A stretch of DNA of 20,145 nt from Balneolaceae bacterium. GTDB taxonomy: Bacteria; Bacteroidota; Rhodothermia; Balneolales; Balneolaceae. The stretch spans positions 1 through 20,145 of the forward strand of contig PWFZ01000065.1 in NCBI GenBank assembly GCA_003555185.1, read 5' to 3'. Below are positions 13,873-20,145 of this stretch, in pieces (positions within the stretch are counted from its first letter, which is position 1; each line of letters starts with the position of its first letter). Under the pieces are notes generated by a model. It saw only the letters and a program-made list of their open reading frames with translations, made no database searches and was not told the origin of the DNA. The translations under genes were made by a program, and so were the position numbers.

Positions 13873-15573
13873 ATGAAAAACTTTTTGGCTTTTTTTCTAC
13901 TTCTGTTTCTATTCCAGGGCACATTACATGCTCAGGATAGCCGTACGTCTTCCGGCGAAATTGCCAGGGCAACACAAGCTTTTATTGACGGAATTATACT
14001 GTTTGAAAATCAGGAGTACGAACAGGCACTGGATTATTTAATGATTGCCCATCTGAAGCTGCATGGAGAAGCGGGGGTCAATTTTGCTTTGGCTGATGTT
14101 TACCTCGCCACTCGTGATCTTGTTAATGCTGCCTACTATGCAGAAATAGCTGCTAATCTTGAGCCTGAAAACAAGTGGTATCACTTAAAACTAGCAGAAA
14201 TTCATACCCGATCGGGTAGAAATGATTCAGCCGTCAACGCTTATAAAAAAGCACTGGAGCACCATCCCCATGATGCAGATATTCTCTATCAACTTGCAGA
14301 GAGTTATGTGAATTTCGGTGAGCTTGAAAAAGCGAACGAGGTTTACAGTCAAATTATAGAACGATCAGGAAGCAGCTTTGATCTTCACTTACGCAAATTT
14401 AGAAATTTCAATGCCTTGCAGCAGCCCGACTCTGCCGTGGCTGAACTTCAGGAGATGAGAAAACTCAATCCCGGAAACTTAACCACGTTGCGATCCATAA
14501 GTCAATATTACATGGAGCTTGGGGAGGAAGACAAGGCGCTGGATGTTTTGCTTGATGCACGGGAGAGAAATGCCCGTGATCCCCAAACGCTACTCTTACT
14601 GGCAGAAGTTTATGTGAATCAGTCTGAGTGGGATCAGCTGGGTGAAATTTTCGTCACCATGCTGGAAGACCCACTTATTTACCCATCTCAAAAGCTAGAA
14701 CTTGTACGGTTCATGTATTCGCAGCATCAGCAAAAACCGGCAGATCAAACGCTGACATCCCAGACAACAGAGGTTCTTCTATCATTCAGCGAAAATGAAC
14801 CGGAATACGGACCTGCGCAGCTTTTGGCCGCTGAATTTTTCCTGCAACGCAATGAGCTCAATTACGCCCTGGAAAAGCTGGAAAAAGTGAATGAACTGAT
14901 GCCGGCTGAACCCGATGCCTGGAGACAACGACTACAGGTACTCTTTTCGATTGAAGAATATGATAAGGTTATTGAACTATCCGAGGCAGCAAATGAAAAT
15001 GCACCTGACGATGCCTACATCCAATTTTTTGCCGGGGCTGCTTTTATGTTGGAGAATCAGCCTGAAAAAGCGGCCGAGTGGCTCGAGAATGCGACTATGG
15101 CACCTGCAAATAGAAACTTCAGATCGATTATTCATGGCACTCTCGGTGATGTTAAACAGGATCTGGACCGCTGGGATGAGGCAGAAAGTGAGTATGAACG
15201 AGCTCTTCGACTCGACTCTGACAATCATAACGCAATGAATAACTATGCTTACTACCTGTCTGTAAGGGAAGAAAAGTTAGACTATGCAAAAGAGCTTGCA
15301 AGAAAAGCCATTTCATTTGAGCCTCAAAACGCAGCCTATCTTGACACCGTCGGGTGGATCTATTATAAACTTGAGGAGTACGACCGTGCTCTTGAATACA
15401 TCAAACGGTCGGTGGAAACCGGCGAAGCAAGTGCAGAAGTTTATGAACATCTCGGTGATGTGTACAAAGCTATTGATAACACTGAGGATGCAATAAAATG
15501 GTGGAACAAAGCCCTCGAACTGGACTCTGACAGGGAACACCTCAAAGATCGAATTCAAACGGCTCAAAAGTGA
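13873..15573 (+). CDS. Exported tetratricopeptide-repeat protein
   Basis: A signal peptide (MKNFLAFFLLLFLFQGTLHA, cut before QDS) directs the 566-residue protein across the inner membrane. No lipobox is present. The rest is a solenoid of roughly a dozen TPR units. The clearest are at about 36-68, 70-102 (NAAYYAEIAANLEPENKWYHLKLAE), 104-136 (AVNAYKKALEHHPHDADILYQLAE), 138-170 and the C-terminal four from about 420 onward (WDEAESEYERALRLDSDNHNAMNNYAYYL, AAYLDTVGWIYYKLEEYDRALEYI, AEVYEHLGDVYKAIDNTEDAIKWWNKALELDS). TPRs act as a protein-binding scaffold and no enzyme domain is seen. It opens an operon in which its TGA overlaps the GTG of the DUF4292-like lipoprotein, which overlaps the EnvC-like gene, so the three products are made together and likely work on the envelope. 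Confidence 0.9.
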   Translation: MKNFLAFFLLLFLFQGTLHAQDSRTSSGEIARATQAFIDGIILFENQEYEQALDYLMIAHLKLHGEAGVNFALADVYLATRDLVNAAYYAEIAANLEPENKWYHLKLAEIHTRSGRNDSAVNAYKKALEHHPHDADILYQLAESYVNFGELEKANEVYSQIIERSGSSFDLHLRKFRNFNALQQPDSAVAELQEMRKLNPGNLTTLRSISQYYMELGEEDKALDVLLDARERNARDPQTLLLLAEVYVNQSEWDQLGEIFVTMLEDPLIYPSQKLELVRFMYSQHQQKPADQTLTSQTTEVLLSFSENEPEYGPAQLLAAEFFLQRNELNYALEKLEKVNELMPAEPDAWRQRLQVLFSIEEYDKVIELSEAANENAPDDAYIQFFAGAAFMLENQPEKAAEWLENATMAPANRNFRSIIHGTLGDVKQDLDRWDEAESEYERALRLDSDNHNAMNNYAYYLSVREEKLDYAKELARKAISFEPQNAAYLDTVGWIYYKLEEYDRALEYIKRSVETGEASAEVYEHLGDVYKAIDNTEDAIKWWNKALELDSDREHLKDRIQTAQK

Positions 15574-16331
15574 AATTAATCCCCTTCCTCTTTCCGGTTC
15601 TACTTTCGGCTATGCTGATTTCTGCCTGCAGTACACCACGGATGGCTGCTGAAATTGAAGATCTTGCAGTGGCTGATATCACCACTGACGAACTTCTTGC
15701 TCTGATACCTGATTACAGCGAGAACCTTGAAACCATCAATGGAGTAGGCCGGGCACTGATTAGCGAACCGGGTAGCAGTGATCGGGTCACGCTCGAATTT
15801 AAGTCAAACAGAACCACCAGCCTTATTGATATTCGTACCAGCGTGGGGATTCAGGGAGGCCAAATTTTGGTGGATGGCGATTCGCTTCTTATTTATAACC
15901 GGGTTGACAGGTACGCTGAGAAAGTGTCAATTGCACAAAGTGATATGACCAGCGTGGGCTCCATTGCCTCACTGAATATGCTGGATCTCTTTAACTTCAC
16001 ACTCACAAAAGAAGATGTTGACACTATTTTTGATGGCGGCGACAACTACATTGTTCTTTTGCGAAATGAAGCGACCGTTACCGTTTCTAAAGCCGATGGC
16101 CTGATTATGGAGGTCCATCAATCCGTAAACTCACCCTCAGCTCCTTATCGGAAAATTGAATATGAGGGTTATGGAGTGATTGAGGATTTTCAACTACCGC
16201 GAAAAATGACGATTTTAAGCCGTGACGAAAAATCACGTGCAACGCTTTTGGTTCAGCGCCTTGAGGTTAATCAACCTTTGCCGCCGCTGACAATTGACCT
16301 GCCGGATAATATTCCCATTTATCGCCAATGA
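15570..16331 (+). CDS. DUF4292-like outer-membrane-type lipoprotein
   Basis: The 253-residue product starts with GTG overlapping the previous stop codon (GTGA), so it depends on coupled translation. A lipoprotein signal is clear: MKLIPFLFPVLLSAMLISAC with the lipobox ISAC, lipidated Cys20 followed by STPR. There is no Asp at +2, and location rules of this phylum differ from E. coli. The body is beta-rich: ETINGVGRALISEPG (54-68), VTLEFKSNRTTSLIDIRTSVGIQGGQILVDGDSLLIYNRVD, and a C-terminal YEGYGVIEDFQLPRKMTI strand pair. This pattern and the gene position between a TPR protein and an EnvC-like protein fit DUF4292, whose fold is related to LolA/LolB lipoprotein carriers. A role in lipoprotein or lipid handling is therefore conceivable but unproven. 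Processed by the LspA encoded at 6177-6776. Confidence 0.82.
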   Translation: MKLIPFLFPVLLSAMLISACSTPRMAAEIEDLAVADITTDELLALIPDYSENLETINGVGRALISEPGSSDRVTLEFKSNRTTSLIDIRTSVGIQGGQILVDGDSLLIYNRVDRYAEKVSIAQSDMTSVGSIASLNMLDLFNFTLTKEDVDTIFDGGDNYIVLLRNEATVTVSKADGLIMEVHQSVNSPSAPYRKIEYEGYGVIEDFQLPRKMTILSRDEKSRATLLVQRLEVNQPLPPLTIDLPDNIPIYRQ

Positions 16332-17653
16332 ACTATCGATACGTAATTACTCTGCTTTTTTTGGTTCCATTATTAAGCACGCAGCTGTTTGCCCAGTCGA
16401 GCTATGAGGATCGTCGCAGTGAAATTATCGACAAACAAAGTACCACCCGCAGTCAGATTGAAAATCTGGAACAACAGATTCAATCTTATAATGAACGGCT
16501 TGGACAGACTACGGAACAGTATGAACAAATTTATGAGCAGTATGAGCAGCTAAGAAGGCTCATTACCCTGCAGGAAGAAAAAATCAGGCAGATGGAACAG
16601 GAGCAGTCTCAAATCAGAGAGGAAATCACTATTGTAGAAGCCAACCTGAATGAGCTTGAAACGCGACTTACTTCGCTCATTAATGAGTATAAATCAACCC
16701 TGACCTACCTTTATAAACACGGGCGCACAACAGAAATTGCGCTTATTTTAACCTCCACCTCGGTGAACCAATTATTGGTGCGATCGTATTATCTGAGCAA
16801 GTTTGATCAGCACCGACAGGCACAAGCCAATAAAATTAATATTGCCCAGCAGGAGCTTGAAGAGTCGAAAGAAGATTTACAGTCTACCCGAGAGAGAAAC
16901 CGAGAGGCCATTGCATCGATTGAACAGGAAAAAAGGGATCTGGAACAACAGGAAAATCTACAGAGCAGAAATGTTGAGCTTCTGAAACAGGATCAGGAAA
17001 ATCTCAGGAATCAGGTCGCCACCCGGCAAAGTCAGCTGGATGAGCTTGACAGCGCATTGGATGAACTGATGGCCGAGGAGGAACGAGTTGAGGAAGCTGA
17101 AAGAGAGCGACAGCGCATGCTTGCAGAAGCTCGAAATATTGAGGATGATGATGAGCGCCGTGCAGCTGAAGCACGATATTCAACACCTGTATTGCGCGAA
17201 AGTGGTGTCAGTGATGATGAAATGCGAGCTTTTGAGGATGAGTTTGCTGCTGCAAGAGGAAATCTTTCCTGGCCGGTTGAAAATGGCACAATTACCGAAA
17301 AATTTGGAGAGCGTGTTCATCCCGTGCTGGGAACCCGAACCAATAATCCCGGTGTGGATATTGCAGCACCTTCGAGATCAACCGTTCGTGTAGTGAATGA
17401 TGGTTATATTTACGAAGTCATGCCTTTCCGTAATTTTGGGGAGGTGGTTTTGGTAAATCATGGCAACTATAAAACTGCGTATGGAAATCTGAGCAGTATT
17501 TTTGTACGAAAAAATCAGGTCCTTCAAAAAGGAGATGTGATAGGCCTGTCAGGAGATGAAAACTCTATGCGCGGAGAAGTTCTTTTCTTTTTAATTCGTG
17601 ATGGAAGTCAGAATGTTAATCCGGAGAGCTGGCTGCAACAGCCAGTGCCTTAG
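16328..17653 (+). CDS. EnvC-like murein hydrolase activator with degenerate LytM domain
   Basis: The 441-residue product has a signal peptide (MNYRYVITLLFLVPLLSTQLFAQ). A long coiled coil spans about 28-270, with many Glu/Gln heptads broken by the TLTYLYKHGRTTEIALILTSTSVNQLLVRSYYLSKF segment typical of EnvC. A LytM/M23 domain occupies about 313-437 (WPVENGTITEKFGERVHPVLGTRTNNPGVDIAAP...). The zinc ligands of active M23 peptidases are missing: HxGxD is NPGVD (His to Asn340), YxHL is YGNL (Asn387) and HLHF is VLFF (Val418, Phe420). Only Asp344 remains. It should therefore not cut peptidoglycan but, like E. coli EnvC, switch on an amidase during cell division. The ATG overlaps the previous stop (ATGA). 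No ftsEX or amidase gene is in the window. Automatic naming as an M23 peptidase would overstate activity. Confidence 0.9.
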   Translation: MNYRYVITLLFLVPLLSTQLFAQSSYEDRRSEIIDKQSTTRSQIENLEQQIQSYNERLGQTTEQYEQIYEQYEQLRRLITLQEEKIRQMEQEQSQIREEITIVEANLNELETRLTSLINEYKSTLTYLYKHGRTTEIALILTSTSVNQLLVRSYYLSKFDQHRQAQANKINIAQQELEESKEDLQSTRERNREAIASIEQEKRDLEQQENLQSRNVELLKQDQENLRNQVATRQSQLDELDSALDELMAEEERVEEAERERQRMLAEARNIEDDDERRAAEARYSTPVLRESGVSDDEMRAFEDEFAAARGNLSWPVENGTITEKFGERVHPVLGTRTNNPGVDIAAPSRSTVRVVNDGYIYEVMPFRNFGEVVLVNHGNYKTAYGNLSSIFVRKNQVLQKGDVIGLSGDENSMRGEVLFFLIRDGSQNVNPESWLQQPVP

Positions 17654-17723
17654 ATTATTAGGGAATAGGTAATTAGTATATTGAGTAATAAGCATTTAAT
17701 AGAGTTTTCTTCTAATTTCACGC

Positions 17724-17772
17724 CATGCCGGACCCCGATCCGCTCATTTTCTGAACGCGTAGCGACATCTCC
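17724..17772. repeat. Degenerate REP-like elements upstream of the propeller gene
   Basis: CATGCCGGACCCCGATCCG (17724-17742) is an exact 19-bp inverted match to 19091-19109. Here the second stem arm is lost after TCCG. It is followed at once by CTGAACGCGTAGCGACATCTCC (about 17751-17772), which looks like a second widespread intergenic repeat family. The surrounding 250-bp gap (17654-17903) otherwise contains no gene. Confidence 0.65.
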
Positions 17773-17866
17773 CTTATAACCGGAAGACCAAACGGACCTT
17801 CGAACTGCCTTTCTACAAATCCCCAACAACCTACCATTGATATAGTTGCATTATTTAAAGATTTGA

Positions 17867-17890
17867 GTTATGATCTTTTAAAACCATAAC
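17867..17890. promoter_or_regulatory. Inverted repeat just before the propeller lipoprotein gene
   Basis: GTTATG (17867-17872) and CATAAC (17885-17890) form a dyad with a 12-bp spacer ending 13 bp before the start codon. It could be an operator or a leader hairpin affecting translation. Support is positional only. Confidence 0.25.
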
Positions 17891-17903
17891 TAAATATTTA
17901 TCA

Positions 17904-19028
17904 ATGAGATATCATACACTATTCATTTTCATTGCACTCTATGTAATTTTTACCGGTTGCAAAGAGAATGGCCGCTCAGAAGCTGACATTAACTATTCCA
18001 CTCTTCCCGAGATTTCTTTTGAACTGATTACTGAAATTGGGGATAGTGAAAATTACTTACCAGCCCGATTGAACGAACTGTTTGTTGCACCTGACGGATC
18101 CATATTGATTTCAGACTGGGGCAGCAATACACTCGAACAGTTCTCATCTAATGGAGAACATCTTAAAACTATAGCAACACAGGGAGATGGCCCGGGCGAG
18201 TTGTCGAACTTCTTTTTTATTGCCAATGCAGGAAGTGGTACTCTTTTAGTAGAACAACAGGGCTCAAGAAGAGATTTTTTCGAACCTAATGAAACCGGAA
18301 TTTATTCCTATAAGAATACGGTTTCAGCTGATGGTAATGGATCGATGGGTTTTCACATCCTGGGAATGCGTACAGATAGCGAATTTTTTGCGACACCAAG
18401 AAATGTAGTACGAAATGTACAAGAACTGATTCAAAATCCGGTCGACTATCGCAAAGTCTCGGTTTCGATAGTAAATGATACAAATGAAATTTTACAAGAT
18501 TCCCTTCACACTCTGCAATCGCCTAATGCTCACCTGACCAGCATGAACGGTGGATTTAGAGTTAATACTATTCCTTACCGAAATATTGACAGGATTAAGG
18601 TAATGGACGATGGAAATTACCTGATTGCCCGTCCCGAAAATTCTACTATAAAACTATTTAACAAGGATCATAGCCTTCTCAACGAAATTCATTTAACAGT
18701 GAACACCCGGTCAATCACCGGCGATGATATTGACTATGTCTTTCGCGATACAGACCGGGAAATTCGACGAGATATTGAGCAACGATTGCACGATACCAAA
18801 CCTCCATTTTTAAACCTTTGGCCATCAGAATCTCATCTTTGGTTACACACAGATAAAAGCGAGAATGGAAAAGAGATTGTAGTTCTTGAGCTGGATGGGA
18901 AAGTCTTGGGAAAACTAATGATTCACGAATTCGATGAGATAGAAAAAGTTATCGGCAACCAAATATATGCTATCCACAAAGATCCCGAAATGGGTCATTC
19001 CATACGAATATATGATGTGGATATTTAA
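17904..19028 (+). CDS. 6-bladed beta-propeller lipoprotein
   Basis: The 374-residue product begins MRYHTLFIFIALYVIFTGC, a lipoprotein signal with lipobox IFTGC and lipidated Cys19 followed by KENG. The rest is beta-propeller: repeats such as RLNELFVAPDGSILISDWGSNTLEQFSSNGEHLKTIATQGDGPGEL (54-99), IDRIKVMDDGNYLIARPENSTIKLFNKDHSLLNEI (about 229-263) and LWLHTDKSENGKEIVVLELDGKVLGKL have the NHL/DUF4934-like pattern of the Bacteroidota 6-bladed propeller family. No catalytic motif is known for this family, and many paralogues per genome are typical. I cannot assign a ligand. It is separate from the EnvC operon (250-bp gap), converges on yajQ, and is bracketed by inverted REP-like palindromes. Confidence 0.85.
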   Translation: MRYHTLFIFIALYVIFTGCKENGRSEADINYSTLPEISFELITEIGDSENYLPARLNELFVAPDGSILISDWGSNTLEQFSSNGEHLKTIATQGDGPGELSNFFFIANAGSGTLLVEQQGSRRDFFEPNETGIYSYKNTVSADGNGSMGFHILGMRTDSEFFATPRNVVRNVQELIQNPVDYRKVSVSIVNDTNEILQDSLHTLQSPNAHLTSMNGGFRVNTIPYRNIDRIKVMDDGNYLIARPENSTIKLFNKDHSLLNEIHLTVNTRSITGDDIDYVFRDTDREIRRDIEQRLHDTKPPFLNLWPSESHLWLHTDKSENGKEIVVLELDGKVLGKLMIHEFDEIEKVIGNQIYAIHKDPEMGHSIRIYDVDI

Positions 19029-19033
19029 GTCCT

Positions 19034-19111
19034 GTCGTCCCGAAGGTTTTCGGAATCAGAATCCCCCATTCTAAAAGTGTCAGGAGATGCCGGATCGGGG
19101 TCCGGCATGAC
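19034..19111. repeat. Head-to-head pair of REP-like palindromes (BIME-like) between convergent genes
   Basis: The first unit is a hairpin CCGAA / TTCGG with a GGTT loop at 19040-19053, inside GTCGTCCCGAAGGTTTTCGG. The second is a perfect 8-bp hairpin ATGCCGGA / TCCGGCAT at 19087-19108 with loop TCGGGG. Reverse-complemented, the second (GTCATGCCGGACCCCGATCC...) aligns with the first (GTCGTCCCGAAG...CGGAATC), so they form an inverted pair. They sit between the propeller gene and yajQ, where they may also stop or protect both transcripts. Confidence 0.7.
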
Positions 19112-19156
19112 GAAGTGATTATTTTTTCTAAATATCCATATTGTACAGCCTCACTT

Positions 19157-19645
19157 TCACTTCATGTTCGTAAACTGAAGCGGAATCCCAAAATTTTTGC
19201 CCTTCATAATTCGCATTACTTCCTGCAGGTCATCAATTTTTTTTCCTGAAACGCGAACCTGGTCATCTTGAATAGCCGGCTGAACTTTCAATTTTGCAGC
19301 TTTAATCTCCTTTACTATTTTCTTTGCCGTTTCGCGGTCAATTCCCTCTTTAATTGTAGCTGACTGCTTTACCGACCCGGAACTACTCCCTTCTGTATCG
19401 CCAAATTCCAACACTTTCGGTTCCAGCCCGCGCTTTATAAAATGCTTTATCAACATATCTTTCACTGCCTCAAGCTTCATATTCTCTGCGGCAAGAATAT
19501 CAATACGACTTTCTTTTTTATTGAACTCCACCTCGGTATGTAGTCCCCTGAAATCATAACGCGTTTGAACTTCCTTCAACGTGTTATTTACAGCGTTATC
19601 TATTTCCTGCGGGTTGATTTCGTTTACAATATCTAAAGAAGCCAT
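19157..19645 (-). CDS. yajQ: YajQ-family nucleotide-binding protein
   Basis: The 162-residue product matches YajQ (DUF520) from end to end. MASLDIVNEINPQEIDNAVNNTLKEVQTRYDFRG is the diagnostic start (S-F/L-DIVS..D..E..NA), followed by the KLEAVKDMLIKHFIKRG helix, IKEGIDRETAKKIVKEIKAAKLKVQPAIQDDQVRVSGKKIDDLQEVM (98-144) and the KNFGIPLQFTNMK end. The family is made of two ferredoxin-like domains. Members bind nucleotides or RNA, and one from Xanthomonas was reported to bind cyclic di-GMP and act with a transcription regulator. Which of these applies here cannot be seen. There is no signal or membrane helix. It stands alone on the minus strand, with no clear Shine-Dalgarno. A weak AATATTTG at 19692-19699 might belong to its promoter. 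Confidence 0.95.
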   Translation of the reverse strand: MASLDIVNEINPQEIDNAVNNTLKEVQTRYDFRGLHTEVEFNKKESRIDILAAENMKLEAVKDMLIKHFIKRGLEPKVLEFGDTEGSSSGSVKQSATIKEGIDRETAKKIVKEIKAAKLKVQPAIQDDQVRVSGKKIDDLQEVMRIMKGKNFGIPLQFTNMK

Positions 19646-20145
19646 GATTTTCTTGAACGTTTAGGGGTAAATTTTAAAAAGCATATCGGGTCAAATATTA
19701 TACTCTAAAAATAGAAAATATTTAAACAAAGAGTTTAGCAGAATGTTTTACACTACTTGTGTACTATTCGACTTCATTCATTACGTTGTTCCTCATTACC
19801 CGTGAAGCAATGCTTCGCAACAACAACGTCTAGATTTAGTCATTTTGGAATAATTTCCTGAGGCTGAATCCATTAACCATATCAGAGGCATACCTTCGCA
19901 ATATCAAAGATCAGATCTTATCAGATAAAAAACCATCATAGGGTTATATATGATTAAAATTATAGAATGGCTTTTCGGGGTCATGGATTAAATAACTGCC
20001 ACTGCAGACTGCCCATAACTGCTGGTGCTTTTTCAGTCCCGAACACTTTCGGGGCCTACTGTGAAACCCTCCACGAACCATAGGCCGGTATTGTGTTGCT
20101 TTCTCACTTTTGACTTCCCTGCTTCCCAAAGAGACACTTTCTCGG
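19646..20145. other. Gene-free right end with hairpins and repeats
   Basis: No convincing gene is seen in these 500 bp. A 61-codon frame on the minus strand near the edge has odd composition and no family I know. The stretch contains a nested inverted repeat at 19783-19829, a run of ACTGCCA-like words around 19996-20022 and a CCCGA / TCGGG hairpin at 20038-20053. The region looks like repeat-rich intergenic DNA. Confidence 0.55.
19783..19829. repeat. Nested inverted repeat
   Basis: ACGTTGTT (19783-19790) pairs with AACAACGT (19822-19829). Inside lies a second palindrome, GAAGCA (19804-19809), A, TGCTTC (19811-19816). The 47-bp unit can form a cruciform or stem-loop. There is no T run, so it does not look like a simple terminator. 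A dispersed intergenic repeat is the most likely explanation. Confidence 0.55.

Noticed and set aside
19944..20129. 61-codon minus-strand frame near the right edge
   Set aside because: Unusual composition, no recognisable family, and it runs through hairpin and repeat sequence.

Overview
The window looks like chromosomal core sequence from a member of the Bacteroidota/Balneolota side of the FCB group, and I favour a Balneolaceae-like organism. This is inference from gene content. The evidence is: a near-perfect TTG-N19-TAnnTTTG promoter, the Bacteroidota-type -33/-7 signal, in front of a tRNA gene; scarce Shine-Dalgarno sequences; an ileS / DksA-like / lspA operon; a ribB gene with a decayed RibA domain; a TPR / DUF4292-like lipoprotein / EnvC-like cluster; and a 6-bladed beta-propeller lipoprotein. 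Base composition is moderately AT-rich.

Layout: 1-205 is the start of a small unknown gene running off the left edge (minus). About 480 bp of AT-rich DNA with palindromes follows. tRNA-Val(UAC) is at 724-798 (minus), with its own promoter and terminator. 958-4438 is a two-gene beta-oxidation operon (fadI-like thiolase, fadJ-like hydratase/dehydrogenase) preceded by a perfect 19-bp palindrome. yajC (4536-4853) and a strong terminator come next, then a ribBA-type gene whose GTP cyclohydrolase II half has lost all zinc ligands. On the minus strand, 10377 down to 6177 carries ileS, a DksA/TraR-like gene and lspA.

From 10648 rightward, a low-molecular-weight phosphatase and a fructosamine-kinase homologue form a probable protein-deglycation pair. 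They are separated by about 360 bp holding four copies of an AACCACAAAG-type intergenic repeat. A Phd/RelE-type toxin-antitoxin pair and a BtuF-like binding protein without a signal peptide follow. 13873-17653 is a translationally coupled envelope operon (TPR protein, DUF4292-like lipoprotein, zinc-less EnvC-like LytM protein). A propeller lipoprotein gene is bracketed by inverted REP-like palindromes and converges on yajQ (minus). The last 500 bp is non-coding as far as I can tell and is rich in hairpins.

I see no wholly new multi-gene system. The most interesting points are the swapped HIGH motif (GIHH) of IleRS, a published marker of mupirocin hyper-resistance in IleRS2; the pseudo-enzymatic second domains of RibBA and EnvC; the candidate fad operator; and the repeat-filled gap between the two deglycation genes.
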